Shown here: one piece after another, positions 16,912 to 25,195 of the stretch
Numbering within the stretch: the first letter of the stretch is position 1
Layout of the letters: every line of letters starts with the position of its first letter
Assembly (NCBI GenBank): GCA_044221445.1
Contig: JBGAPF010000017.1
Span: forward strand, 1 to 53,354
DNA length: 53,354 nt
Reading direction: 5' to 3'
DNA from: JBDHTS01 sp044221445
Lineage (GTDB): Bacteria; Pseudomonadota; Alphaproteobacteria; Micavibrionales; Micavibrionaceae
Made by a program: the position numbers and the translations under genes
Notes under the pieces: generated by a model
Database searches by the model: none
What the model was told of the DNA's origin: nothing
The model's input: the letters and a program-made list of their open reading frames with translations, nothing else

Positions 16912-16998
16912 GATACAAACTTCCTGCTGAAATCAGAGTGCTTCATTAAAGGAAAAATCCACCCCCTGCAAGTAAATTCTTCCCGGTTTTCAGAGGAT

Positions 16999-17622
16999 TC
17001 ACCCCTCTTCCGCTTCTTTGCGCTTCTGTTTCCAGTCTTTCAGGGCGGCAAAAGGGTTTCGGCTTTGTTCCGCCACGCCTTTTTCCTCTAAAATGCGCCC
17101 TGTCACCTCGGGGCTCACACCCGCCGCGCGCGGATAAGGGTCGACGGCCAGCGACAAATATTGCGCCGCCAGCTCTCCGACATCGACCTGGCCGTCGACT
17201 ATGGCTTCCGGATCTTCGCTTTCCTCCAGCATCGGCACTTCAGCGTCGGCGTGGCGGCTCATTTTCTCATGCCGTGCACGGATCAGGGGAATAGCGGCCT
17301 CTTTATCCATGAACCAGCTTTCGAACGGCTCGTCGATCCGCTGCTCCGTATCGACGAACGTCACGACACAGGGCTGGATGACCAGCGCATGGACGATCCC
17401 CGAGACATCCAGCCTGTTGCTGCCTTTGGGATGCTGAATACGTATTTCGGCGGTCAGGTTCCTGATCGCCTTGACGCCGATCCGCCGCGCCAGATCACGG
17501 CATTGATCGTCCGAGGCTGCAATCGTTTGTGTAAAAGGCTGGTCGGGCAGTGCCGCGACATCAATTTTATGCGACCATTCCGGCTGCAACGGGTCCTGCT
17601 GTTTCGTTTTGCTCATCCTCAT
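16999..17622 (-). CDS. YceD/DUF177-family protein (large rRNA subunit accumulation)
   Basis: About 205 residues. The family is linked in bacteria and plastids to accumulation of 23S rRNA, and it nearly always precedes rpmF. Visible conserved parts are the central SGIVHALVIQPCVVTF segment followed by acidic FVDTEQ, and the C-terminal NPFAALKDWKQKRKEAEEG. Two starts are close together, ATG at 17622 and ATG at 17616; a GAGGGAG element serves either. The first 56 nt overlap the upstream bc1 chaperone gene, an overlap often seen in this operon. Confidence 0.92.
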   Translation of the reverse strand: MRMSKTKQQDPLQPEWSHKIDVAALPDQPFTQTIAASDDQCRDLARRIGVKAIRNLTAEIRIQHPKGSNRLDVSGIVHALVIQPCVVTFVDTEQRIDEPFESWFMDKEAAIPLIRARHEKMSRHADAEVPMLEESEDPEAIVDGQVDVGELAAQYLSLAVDPYPRAAGVSPEVTGRILEEKGVAEQSRNPFAALKDWKQKRKEAEEG

Positions 17623-18142
17623 GCTCCCTCGGGAATGCGATTGAACCTTTTGTCACTAAGGTGTCCGGCTGCGCGCCCAGCACGGCGCGGCACTGACGGA
17701 CATAGGCGACCAGCGCGCTCAGGGCCGCGCCGTCGGCCGTCGTTGTTCCATAAATATTCCGCACCAGCGCTTCCTCCAGTTCCGCAGGGTCCTCAAGGCC
17801 GTTTTTATAAGCGAGGCAGCGTCCGTTGAAAGCTTTCATCATGCGCCGTACATGTTTTGCGACACCAAGGTCGCCCACACCCATTTCGCGTACCGCCCGC
17901 TCCATGTCGAGAAACATCTGGTTGAACATGGCCTGCGCCAGCCTTCGTCCCTCGCGCCCGGCCCCGCCCAGCCGGTCGATCACGAGAAACACATGCAGGC
18001 ATAGAATATCAAACCGTCCGTCCACTGTGTCGGGCACGTCCAGTTCGGCGTAAAATACAGGGCGGCGCGACTGGGCCACGACGGCGGCATAAAGGCTTGC
18101 GGCGGATTCTTTGACGGCGCGGCTTTGAAAAGACAGAAACAT
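17567..18142 (-). CDS. Ubiquinol-cytochrome c chaperone (CBP3/UQCC1 family)
   Basis: Assembly factor for the cytochrome bc1 complex. About 191 residues from MFLSFQSRAV, with the family pattern AQSRRPVFYAELDVPDTVDGRFDIL (split here as RRPVFYAELDVPDT and VDGRFDILCLH), then MFLDMERAVREMGVGDLGV and KHVRRMMKAFNGR. The open frame extends far upstream to 18358, but homologous proteins start at MF, so I use the ATG at 18142. It is divergent from bamE across a 90-nt gap and overlaps the DUF177 gene by 56 nt. A bc1 respiratory complex elsewhere in the genome is implied. Confidence 0.93.
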   Translation of the reverse strand: MFLSFQSRAVKESAASLYAAVVAQSRRPVFYAELDVPDTVDGRFDILCLHVFLVIDRLGGAGREGRRLAQAMFNQMFLDMERAVREMGVGDLGVAKHVRRMMKAFNGRCLAYKNGLEDPAELEEALVRNIYGTTTADGAALSALVAYVRQCRAVLGAQPDTLVTKGSIAFPREHEDEQNETAGPVAAGMVA

Positions 18143-18232
18143 GTTTAAAACTGACAGCCTCCCGTTGATTAGAGCACGCAACGCGCTTAAATAGTGCATG
18201 TAAGCCATACAGCATTCGGTGCGACCGCGACC

Positions 18233-18703
18233 ATGAAAAAATTTATCTTCCTTTCTCTGATCCTGATGGTGGCCGCTTGCGCACCCACCCTGGCCGTGCG
18301 CGGCAATATACTGAAAGACTATCAGATCGCTCAGGTCCAGAAGGGTGTGGACACCCAATCCGATGTGCTGAAAAAACTCGGGTCACCCACGACCAAAGCG
18401 CCGTTCGACGACGACACCTGGTATTACATGGGCCAGAAAACGGAAAAGCGCGGCATCCTGGACCCTAAAATCGTCGAGGAAAAAATCGTCCAGGTGAAAT
18501 TCGGGTCGAATGGCCTCGTTGAGGAGATAAGGCAGGCGGACCCTAAACGTCTCGACATTCCTTACGAGCGCGACAAAACCCCAACCTCGGGTCAGGAAAT
18601 GACCATCATTCAGCAGGCTCTGGGCAATATGGGACGCTTCAATAAAGCCGGGGGCGACGAGCATCATGGAAGCGGCGAAGGCACGAACATCCCAGGACGT
18701 TAA
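18233..18703 (+). CDS. bamE: Outer membrane assembly lipoprotein BamE (SmpA/OmlA)
   Basis: Lipoprotein of the BAM complex that inserts beta-barrel proteins. Starting at MKKFIFLSLI (ATG 18233) it has a signal peptide ending in the lipobox VAAC. The SmpA/OmlA domain follows, with GNILKDYQIAQVQKGV, DVLKKLGSPTTKAPF and WYYMGQKTEKRG. A C-terminal tail of about 40 residues is polar and low-complexity. Divergent from the bc1 chaperone gene, the standard arrangement in many alphaproteobacteria. It converges on the rRNA methyltransferase gene with only 4 nt between stops. Confidence 0.94.
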   Translation: MKKFIFLSLILMVAACAPTLAVRGNILKDYQIAQVQKGVDTQSDVLKKLGSPTTKAPFDDDTWYYMGQKTEKRGILDPKIVEEKIVQVKFGSNGLVEEIRQADPKRLDIPYERDKTPTSGQEMTIIQQALGNMGRFNKAGGDEHHGSGEGTNIPGR

Positions 18704-18707
18704 GTTT

Positions 18708-19997
18708 TTAACGCTCTAGCAACGCTACCAGTTCGGTATGCGCCGACCAGATAAACTGGTCTATCACTTTTACCTGCTTTATCTTATACCCTGCCTCTGT
18801 CAATAGAGCAGCGTCTTTGACGAAGGCTGCGGGATTGCAGGAAACATAAACAACGCGTGACACGTCAGAGCGTGCCAGCTGCGCCGCCTGCGATGTAGCG
18901 CCTGACCTTGGCGGATCAAGTACCACCGCGCTGAATTTATTGAGCTCCTTTGCTCCCAGCGGATCGGTGAAAAGATTACGCTTCTCAACGGTCAGCTTCG
19001 TTCCTGCCTTCGCTGCGTTCAGCGCGCGAATGGCGGCATCGTCGAACTCGACCGCATGGACGGCCCCCTTATCGAGCAGGGCTCCGGAAAACGTCCCGCA
19101 GCCCGCGAACAGATCGGCAACCGGTCCTTTCGTATCGGCGAGCATCTCGGTCACCGCTTCCGTCAGCGCTGTTTCGCCTTCCACGCTTGGCTGTAGAAAG
19201 GCGCCCGCAGGCAGACTGACCTCCAGCCGCCCGAAACGGGCCATGATGCTCCGTTGCTGCACCGCGATTTCCGCTTCATCGCGCTCTTTTCTACGCCATG
19301 ACAATCGGTTCAGGTCCAGTGCTTCAGCCCATTGGGCCATCACTTCCATTGTCTTCATATCAGGATCTGAAATCCCGGTCAGGATAATCTCCGCCTGTCC
19401 GCCCACAAGCTGTATGAACATATCGCCCTTGCGCCCGTCCGGGATCAAGCTTTGCAGAAAAGGCCTGGATCCTTGCATAAGACGCAAAAGCTGTGGCTGG
19501 ACGGTCAGGCAGTTGTCTATAGCCGCGATTCTGTGAGACCGCCTTTCCTGAAAACCGCAGAAAACATTTCGGCCTTTCGTCATGACTGTAAACGATGCCC
19601 GCCGCCGTGTGGCATGAGGGATGAATAAAGGATCGCACCACATCTCCGGCGATAACCCTGCCCGTTCCAGGCTTTCCTTGATCGAACCGGTTTTCCAGGC
19701 CCGGTAAGCCGCATCGCCCATATGCTGCATCGAACAGCCGCCGCAGGCCGCATAATGCTGACAGGGCGGAAGACTGCGTGACGCCGCAGGATTTTCCACA
19801 CTTTCTAGAGACGCGCGGAACACATGCCTGTCAAGCTGATCGGTCAACACAGCCTTGACCGTTTCGCCCGGCAAGGCTCCTGGAACGAAAATCCGATCGC
19901 TGCCTGACATTCCGGCGCCTTCGCCCTGACGGCCCAGCGCTCCGATCGTCAGCACCACCTGCCTTCGCTCACGTGCATTCAGAGATCTCGGTTTCAT
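18708..19997 (-). CDS. TrmA/RlmD-family RNA (uracil-5-)-methyltransferase
   Basis: SAM-dependent m5U methyltransferase, probably acting on 23S rRNA. An N-terminal TRAM-like region (about residues 10-65) is followed by an iron-sulfur cluster site (CQHYAACGGC plus a further Cys in IDNCLTV). The Rossmann methyltransferase domain has DLFAGCGTFSG, LDPPRSGA and the catalytic-Cys motif SCNPAAF. At 429 residues it is complete. The exact target (U747 or U1939 in E. coli numbering) cannot be told from sequence. It is 16 nt downstream of a small secreted-protein gene. Confidence 0.93.
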   Translation of the reverse strand: MKPRSLNARERRQVVLTIGALGRQGEGAGMSGSDRIFVPGALPGETVKAVLTDQLDRHVFRASLESVENPAASRSLPPCQHYAACGGCSMQHMGDAAYRAWKTGSIKESLERAGLSPEMWCDPLFIPHATRRRASFTVMTKGRNVFCGFQERRSHRIAAIDNCLTVQPQLLRLMQGSRPFLQSLIPDGRKGDMFIQLVGGQAEIILTGISDPDMKTMEVMAQWAEALDLNRLSWRRKERDEAEIAVQQRSIMARFGRLEVSLPAGAFLQPSVEGETALTEAVTEMLADTKGPVADLFAGCGTFSGALLDKGAVHAVEFDDAAIRALNAAKAGTKLTVEKRNLFTDPLGAKELNKFSAVVLDPPRSGATSQAAQLARSDVSRVVYVSCNPAAFVKDAALLTEAGYKIKQVKVIDQFIWSAHTELVALLER

Positions 19998-20013
19998 AAG
20001 ACCGGCGTAGCCG

Positions 20014-20367
20014 TCAATGTACGGCGCACTGGTTTGCCTCTGCGCATAAGCCTTTATATTTTGCGCACGCCTCGGGGGCGAAAAGCTCCTGGCAGACGCC
20101 TAAAAGCTGGCCCTTGCTGTCAAAATAGAATGTCGCGGAATCCCCTGTTTTTCTGGCGTCTTCCATAACCTTCCATATGCCATTCTTACAGGCGAAGATG
20201 CCAGACGCAGGCATGTGAAAGACCTCATTGCCCGATAAAGACGTAATCTCTTTTTCTCCAACCCCCTCACAGAACGCCAGAAGCGAAACAGGAACGCTTT
20301 CAGCAAATGACTGCACAGGATGCAAGAGACACAGAAGGCAGAAAATCAAGCTGAAAATCGTTTTCAT
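20014..20367 (-). CDS. Small secreted Cys-rich protein, unknown function
   Basis: A 117-residue protein with a clear Sec signal peptide (hydrophobic FSLIFCLLCLL, cleavage near FAES). The mature part of about 95 residues contains six cysteines (FCEG, ACKNG, VCQEL, ACAKY, LCAEA, QCAVH), enough for three disulfide bonds in the periplasm. I do not recognise the family. It lies 16 nt upstream of the methyltransferase gene on the same strand and is preceded by the hppA terminator, so it probably opens a two-gene transcript. Confidence 0.78.
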   Translation of the reverse strand: MKTIFSLIFCLLCLLHPVQSFAESVPVSLLAFCEGVGEKEITSLSGNEVFHMPASGIFACKNGIWKVMEDARKTGDSATFYFDSKGQLLGVCQELFAPEACAKYKGLCAEANQCAVH

Positions 20368-20433
20368 GGTTTTCCGAAAAATATGATTGTCCCTTTATTT
20401 TATAGCCATGTCCCTCCAGGAAGAAAGAAAAAA

Positions 20434-20452
20434 GCCCCGCTGCGGGCGGGGC
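20434..20452 (-). terminator. Rho-independent terminator of hppA
   Basis: Stem GCCCCGC (20434-20440) and GCGGGGC (20446-20452) with a 5-nt loop, flanked by A-rich and T-rich runs. It lies 22 nt past the hppA stop on the minus strand. Confidence 0.9.
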
Positions 20453-20474
20453 TTTTAAAAAACAGAGTTCTTTT

Positions 20475-22571
20475 TTATAACATCATCTTGGCAACGATGG
20501 CCACCAGCAGGATCGCAACGATATTCGTGATTTTGATCAGTGGGTTGACGGCCGGTCCGGCTGTGTCTTTATACGGGTCGCCGACCGTGTCGCCCGTGAC
20601 GGCAGCCTTATGGGCGTCGCTGCCCTTGCCGCCGTGGTTACCCTCTTCGATGAATTTCTTGGCGTTGTCCCATGCTCCGCCGCCGGATGTCATGGAAATC
20701 GCCACGAAAAGGCCGGTCACGATCGTTCCCATCAGCATCGCGCCGAGGGCCTGGAAGGCGGCCACGGCGCCACCGCCGACGAACCAGACGATGGCGAACA
20801 GCAGGATCGGCGCGACGACCGGCAACAACGAAGGCAGGACCATTTCCTTGATGGCCGCCCTGGTTAGAAGGTCGACGGCTTTGCCGTATTCCGGCTTGGC
20901 CGTGCCTTCCATAATGCCCTTGATCTCTCTGAACTGCCGCCGCACTTCCAGCACTACGCTCGATGCCGCGCGCCCTACGGCCGTCATTGACATCGCGCCG
21001 AACAGGTAGGGCAGCAGGCCGCCGACGAACAGGCCGATCACGACAAAGGGATTCTGCAACGAAAACACCAGTTCCGGAAGATCGGGCATATAGTGCTTGA
21101 TCTCTTCCGTGTAGGCCGCGAACAGAACCAGCGCCGCAAGGCCCGCCGAACCGATGGCATAACCTTTCGTCACCGCCTTGGTTGTGTTGCCGACAGCGTC
21201 AAGCGCGTCCGTCGTATGGCGCACGCTATCGGGCAGGTTCGACATTTCTGCGATCCCGCCCGCATTATCCGTCACCGGTCCGTAAGCATCGAGCGCCACC
21301 ACCATGCCGGCCAGGGACAGCATGGTCGTAGCCGCGATGGCGATCCCGTAAAGCCCTGCCTGGCTATAGGCGATGAAAATGCCGGCGCAGATGATCAGAA
21401 CCGGCAAAGCCGTCGACTCCATCGAGATCGCGAGTCCCTGGATCACGTTCGTGCCATGACCCGTTTCCGACGACTTGGCTACGGATCTTACCGGCCGGAA
21501 CCCTGTGCCCGTATAATACTCCGTGACCCAGACCAGCAGGCCGGTTACGCCCAGCCCGGTCATAGCGCACCAGAAAAGCTTGACACCGTTGATCAGGCTG
21601 CCGTCCGCCATTTCGATGGGCATGAACGCCCCGAACCGTGCGATCAGCAGGGCGATCATGATGCCAGCGAACAGGGCGCTGTACACCAGGCCTCGATACA
21701 AGGCGCCCATGATATTGGTCGATCCCTTGGTCAGACGCACGAAGAACGTGCCCCCTATGGACGCCAGGATGCACAGCGATCCGATGATCAGCGGCAGCAT
21801 CATCATGACTTCCTGCCACATCGGCGCAAACACGCTCGATGCGATCAGCATCGTTGCCACGATCGTCACGGCATAAGTTTCGAACAGATCCGCCGCCATG
21901 CCGGCGCAGTCGCCGACGTTGTCTCCGACGTTATCGGCGATGACGGCTGGATTGCGCGGATCGTCCTCGGGAATGCCGGCTTCGACCTTGCCGACCAGAT
22001 CGGCGCCCACATCCGCGCCTTTCGTAAAGATACCGCCGCCCAGCCGCGCGAAAATTGAAATGAGGGATGCCCCGAAGCCAAGGCCGACAAGCCCTTCCAG
22101 CGTCTGGCGCATATCCATGCCTATATAATCCAGGGCCCAGGCATACATGCCGACTCCGAGCAGACCGAGCCCGACCACCAGCATGCCGGTAACCGCGCCG
22201 GACTTGAACGCCACGTCCAGCGCCTGCGCCAAACCTTCGGTCGCGGCCTGGGTCGTCCGGACGTTGGCGCGGACCGAGACGTTCATCCCGATATATCCGG
22301 TCAGTCCCGAAAGAACCGCCCCGATCACGAAGCCGGCGGCGACGTGCCAACCCAGAAGGGCGAACAAAATAATAGCGACGACGACACCCACCATGCCGAT
22401 GGTAGTATATTGCCGGTTAAGATATGCCGAAGCGCCTTCCTGGATAGCCGCGGCGATTTCCTGCATGCGCGCGTTTCCAGGGCTTTTGGCCATGACCTGT
22501 CGCGATGTTACCAGACCGTATATAAGTGCCAGAACGCCCGAACACAAAACCATCAGATATACATACGTCAT
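20475..22571 (-). CDS. hppA: Membrane-bound proton-translocating pyrophosphatase
   Basis: Hydrolyses pyrophosphate and pumps H+ across the inner membrane, conserving energy from biosynthetic PPi. The 698 residues carry about 15-16 hydrophobic segments. The substrate site contains DVGADLVGKVEAGIPEDDPRNP followed by DNVGDNVGDCAG (given here as separate stretches). Lys in the GNTTKA motif, instead of Ala, marks the potassium-independent subfamily. An AAGGA ribosome site precedes the ATG at 22571. It is monocistronic, with a strong terminator downstream. Confidence 0.97.
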   Translation of the reverse strand: MTYVYLMVLCSGVLALIYGLVTSRQVMAKSPGNARMQEIAAAIQEGASAYLNRQYTTIGMVGVVVAIILFALLGWHVAAGFVIGAVLSGLTGYIGMNVSVRANVRTTQAATEGLAQALDVAFKSGAVTGMLVVGLGLLGVGMYAWALDYIGMDMRQTLEGLVGLGFGASLISIFARLGGGIFTKGADVGADLVGKVEAGIPEDDPRNPAVIADNVGDNVGDCAGMAADLFETYAVTIVATMLIASSVFAPMWQEVMMMLPLIIGSLCILASIGGTFFVRLTKGSTNIMGALYRGLVYSALFAGIMIALLIARFGAFMPIEMADGSLINGVKLFWCAMTGLGVTGLLVWVTEYYTGTGFRPVRSVAKSSETGHGTNVIQGLAISMESTALPVLIICAGIFIAYSQAGLYGIAIAATTMLSLAGMVVALDAYGPVTDNAGGIAEMSNLPDSVRHTTDALDAVGNTTKAVTKGYAIGSAGLAALVLFAAYTEEIKHYMPDLPELVFSLQNPFVVIGLFVGGLLPYLFGAMSMTAVGRAASSVVLEVRRQFREIKGIMEGTAKPEYGKAVDLLTRAAIKEMVLPSLLPVVAPILLFAIVWFVGGGAVAAFQALGAMLMGTIVTGLFVAISMTSGGGAWDNAKKFIEEGNHGGKGSDAHKAAVTGDTVGDPYKDTAGPAVNPLIKITNIVAILLVAIVAKMML

Positions 22572-22707
22572 CGCTCAATCCTTTTTGCAGTGCTGGATTG
22601 AAAATGAACAAGAATACCTACGCTGGCAAGCGTGAGTTGCAATCGCCCACAATGAAAATATGGTGCAATGCGAAGACTTTAAATTACAGAAAATGTTTAA
22701 GAAGAGA

Positions 22708-23193
22708 TCAGATCGGGCGTTGCTGTACAACCTGCAGAAGGACATCGTTGACGATTCCTTCCCCGAGCACCTCTTTACTGATACGGCCCAGGCGCTCTTT
22801 CAGCGGGGCGATCTGGATCACGCCGTCAGGCATCGCGTTCTTGCGGCTTAGGACGCCATACATGTCCTGGATATAGGCATCCTTGAGACGCGGGCTCAGA
22901 TGTTTGACCAGTTCCGCGTTTTTTTCATCGGAAACTTCCAGGACGATGACAAGACTGACGGTCTGACTGAGGCCTTTGGCGCCGACGATCGGAAGGATCA
23001 GGGGATCCATTTCAACGAACGATGCCGCTTCGCCTTCTTCGCCATGGCCGCCTTTTTTGGTTTCCTTGGCATCGGCATGCTCTTCTGTCTCGCCGACTGA
23101 CGCTTCCGCAGGATGCTGGAAATACAAATAGGCCCCGGCGCCACCTCCGCCGAGCAAAAGCAGGGCTACAGCTATAATGATGATCATACGCAT
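22708..23193 (-). CDS. fliL: Flagellar basal body-associated protein FliL
   Basis: Inner-membrane protein that surrounds and supports the flagellar stator. An N-terminal membrane helix (IIIIAVALLLLGGGGAGAYL) is followed by an acidic, His-rich linker and the periplasmic FliL domain (about residues 60-161) with FVEMDPLILPIV, VSLVIVLEV and the C-terminal VLLQVVQQRPI. At 161 residues it is normal. No other flagellar gene is adjacent; motA and motB lie about 10 kb to the right on the other strand. The upstream gap has two copies of a 12-nt repeat. Confidence 0.93.
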   Translation of the reverse strand: MRMIIIIAVALLLLGGGGAGAYLYFQHPAEASVGETEEHADAKETKKGGHGEEGEAASFVEMDPLILPIVGAKGLSQTVSLVIVLEVSDEKNAELVKHLSPRLKDAYIQDMYGVLSRKNAMPDGVIQIAPLKERLGRISKEVLGEGIVNDVLLQVVQQRPI

Positions 23194-23250
23194 ATTAAAG
23201 ACGAAAGCCCCTTTTTATGAGATCCCCTTGATCTTTAATATTAGAAAAAA

Positions 23251-23318
23251 TTGTTTAAGACGGCGTTAGAAGCCCAGCGGATTTATCTAAAATTTTACAG
23301 ATTATTTGTTTAAGACGA
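23251..23318. repeat. Two copies of TTGTTTAAGACG upstream of fliL
   Basis: The 12-mer TTGTTTAAGACG occurs at 23251-23262 and again at 23307-23318, 56 bp apart, in the panB-fliL gap. The same 12-mer occurs at the 5' flank of tRNA-Glu (starting at 1700). The fliL promoter must lie in this gap, so a regulatory role is possible but unproven. Confidence 0.35.
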
Positions 23319-23327
23319 AAAACCTGC

Positions 23328-24185
23328 TCAAGCCACGGAACGTCTTGGTTTTTGAGGAGATGGCACAGGCTGTGAATAGGTGTGTTCTGTGCCTGGAAAG
23401 GCCTTTTCTCTTACTTCATTCGAATATATTTCGACTGCTTTTGAAATATTTTCCTGCAATGCGGCATAAGTCTTCACAAAACGGGGCGGCTGGCCGGGTA
23501 AAGCGCCCAGCATATCGTCAACGACAAGGATTTGCCCGGCGCAGGCGGCGGACGCGCCGATCCCTATAATGGGCAGGCCGACGGACCCCGCCAGACGGTC
23601 GGCCAAACCGGCATCCACGCATTCGAGGACGGCTGAAAAAGCCCCTGCCCCTTCAACCGCCTGGATATCCTTCATAATATTGTCCGCTTCGCCCGCGACG
23701 CGCCCCTGCATCCGGTATCCGCCCGCGCTGTTTACGCTTTGCGGCTGCAGGCCGACATGCCCCATGACAGGGATCCCGCGCGCCGTCAGGAAGGCGATCG
23801 TTTCGGCCATGGCCTCGCCCCCTTCCAGCTTGACGGCGGCGCATCCCGTTTCTTTCATTATGCGGACGGCGTTGCGGAACGCCTGCGCCGGGCTTTCCTG
23901 ATAACTGCCGAACGGCATGTCGATAACGACAATGGCTTTTTGAGCTCCGCGCATCACCGCCTGCCCGTGCGCGATCATCATGTCAAGCGTCACGGGAACG
24001 GTCGACTCCATACCATACAGAACCATGCCAAGGCTGTCGCCGACCAGAATCAAATCGACATGATCGTCCATCAAACGGGCCATCGGCGTCGTATAAGCGG
24101 TCAGGCAGACGATTTTCCTGTCCTCAGACTTCATCCGGGCAAGGTCGCGGATCGTCGTTTTCTTTAACCGTCCCTGTGCGCTCAT
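23328..24185 (-). CDS. panB: 3-methyl-2-oxobutanoate hydroxymethyltransferase (ketopantoate hydroxymethyltransferase)
   Basis: First committed step of pantothenate and coenzyme A synthesis: 2-oxoisovalerate plus methylene-THF gives ketopantoate. The 285-residue TIM barrel shows KIVCLTAYTTPMARLMD, VGDSLGMVLYG (metal-binding Asp), VVIDMPFGSY, AVKLEGGE, VMGHVGLQPQ and IGIGASAACAGQILV. It overlaps the nusB stop by 4 nt (ATGA) and follows nusB. The needed methylene-THF comes from GlyA, encoded in the same cluster. Confidence 0.97.
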   Translation of the reverse strand: MSAQGRLKKTTIRDLARMKSEDRKIVCLTAYTTPMARLMDDHVDLILVGDSLGMVLYGMESTVPVTLDMMIAHGQAVMRGAQKAIVVIDMPFGSYQESPAQAFRNAVRIMKETGCAAVKLEGGEAMAETIAFLTARGIPVMGHVGLQPQSVNSAGGYRMQGRVAGEADNIMKDIQAVEGAGAFSAVLECVDAGLADRLAGSVGLPIIGIGASAACAGQILVVDDMLGALPGQPPRFVKTYAALQENISKAVEIYSNEVREKAFPGTEHTYSQPVPSPQKPRRSVA

Positions 24186-24640
24186 TGATCTCTCACACTC
24201 GCGGCAATCCGGTCGAGAACGGCGTTGACCAGCTTTTTCTCGCCCTGATCGTAAAAAGCGTCCGTGACATGCAGGTAATCGGAAATAATGATGGGCGCGT
24301 CAACATCACCCCGCGCCATCAGTTCATACGCCCCGCAAAGCAGTATGCAGTTCAGCAGCCGCTCTGCCGTCTTGTCGGGACCCAGCGTCGACGCGATCAT
24401 ATGGTCGAGGTCGGCACGCCGTTCCTCGACGCCCGTGACCAGGCGGCTGAACAGTTCGACATCGGGCGTCACCATATCCTGCCCTTCGACGGGCATGCCA
24501 AGGCGATAATCGATATATTCGCGGACCACCGGTCCTGCCGCCTGCGCATTGCCGGCAATCTGGTAGATCGCCTGGACAGCGGCAAGGCGTGCCGCTGAGG
24601 AACGTGCCTTTTTAGAGCCTTGGGCTTTTAACGCCGTCAT
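24182..24640 (-). CDS. nusB: Transcription antitermination protein NusB
   Basis: RNA-binding helical protein of the rRNA antitermination complex. 152 residues, beginning MTALKAQGSKKARSSAARLAA, with the conserved RLLNCILLCGAYELMARGDVDAPIIISDYLHVTDAFYDQGEKKLVNAVLD region (conserved blocks ILLCGAYEL, IIISDYLHVTDAFY and KLVNAVLD). It lies 78 nt downstream of nrdR and overlaps panB by 4 nt. In many relatives the riboflavin genes sit between nrdR and nusB; here they are absent. Confidence 0.95.
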   Translation of the reverse strand: MTALKAQGSKKARSSAARLAAVQAIYQIAGNAQAAGPVVREYIDYRLGMPVEGQDMVTPDVELFSRLVTGVEERRADLDHMIASTLGPDKTAERLLNCILLCGAYELMARGDVDAPIIISDYLHVTDAFYDQGEKKLVNAVLDRIAASVRDQ

Positions 24641-24718
24641 AAATTAATTCCTGTCATCTTTTCTGGCGCATATGGATATCACTTCCGGTTCATAAACGGG
24701 TCGCTGACCCGACATGCT

Positions 24719-25195
24719 TTACTCTGCCGCTTCACTGTCGCTCTGGCTGTCCTGCAGTTCCATCAGGAATTCGTTGAAATCCGTCGGCTGCCTGAAATCC
24801 TTGTAGACAGAGGCATAACGGATAAAACCGATGGAATCCAGTCTTGCGAGCGCCTTCATGACAAGCTCGCCGACCTGTTCGGATTTGATCTCCGCCTCGC
24901 CCATGCTTTCAAGCTGCCGAACGATGCCGCTGGCGGCCTTTTCGATCTGCGCGCTTTCGACCGGCCGCTTGCGCAGCGCCACCTGCATCGATTTGGTGAT
25001 CTTGTCACGGTCGAAGACCTGCTGCCGTCCGTCCGCCTTGATCACAGTCATATCGCGCAGCTGGATCCGTTCGAATGTCGTGAAGCGCGCGCCACAGGCT
25101 GGGCACGCGCGGCGGCGGCGAATGGCCGCGCCATCTTCCGTTGGACGCGAATCCTTCACTTGGCTTTCAATATCACCGCAGAAAGGGCACCGCAT
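24719..25195 (-). CDS. nrdR: Transcriptional repressor NrdR
   Basis: Nucleotide-sensing repressor of ribonucleotide reductase genes. 158 residues. An N-terminal zinc ribbon contains MRCPFCG and CPACGARF (four Cys); the ATP-cone domain (about residues 46-136) contains VIKADGRQQVFDRDKI and GFIRYASVYKDF. The ATG overlaps the glyA stop by one base (TGATG). It is downstream of glyA as in most alphaproteobacteria. Confidence 0.97.
   Translation of the reverse strand: MRCPFCGDIESQVKDSRPTEDGAAIRRRRACPACGARFTTFERIQLRDMTVIKADGRQQVFDRDKITKSMQVALRKRPVESAQIEKAASGIVRQLESMGEAEIKSEQVGELVMKALARLDSIGFIRYASVYKDFRQPTDFNEFLMELQDSQSDSEAAE

Noticed and set aside
20610..22350. Several long opposite-strand frames over hppA
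   Set aside because: They are shadows of a GC-rich, conserved membrane protein gene, and their translations are Arg/Pro/His-rich without family resemblance.
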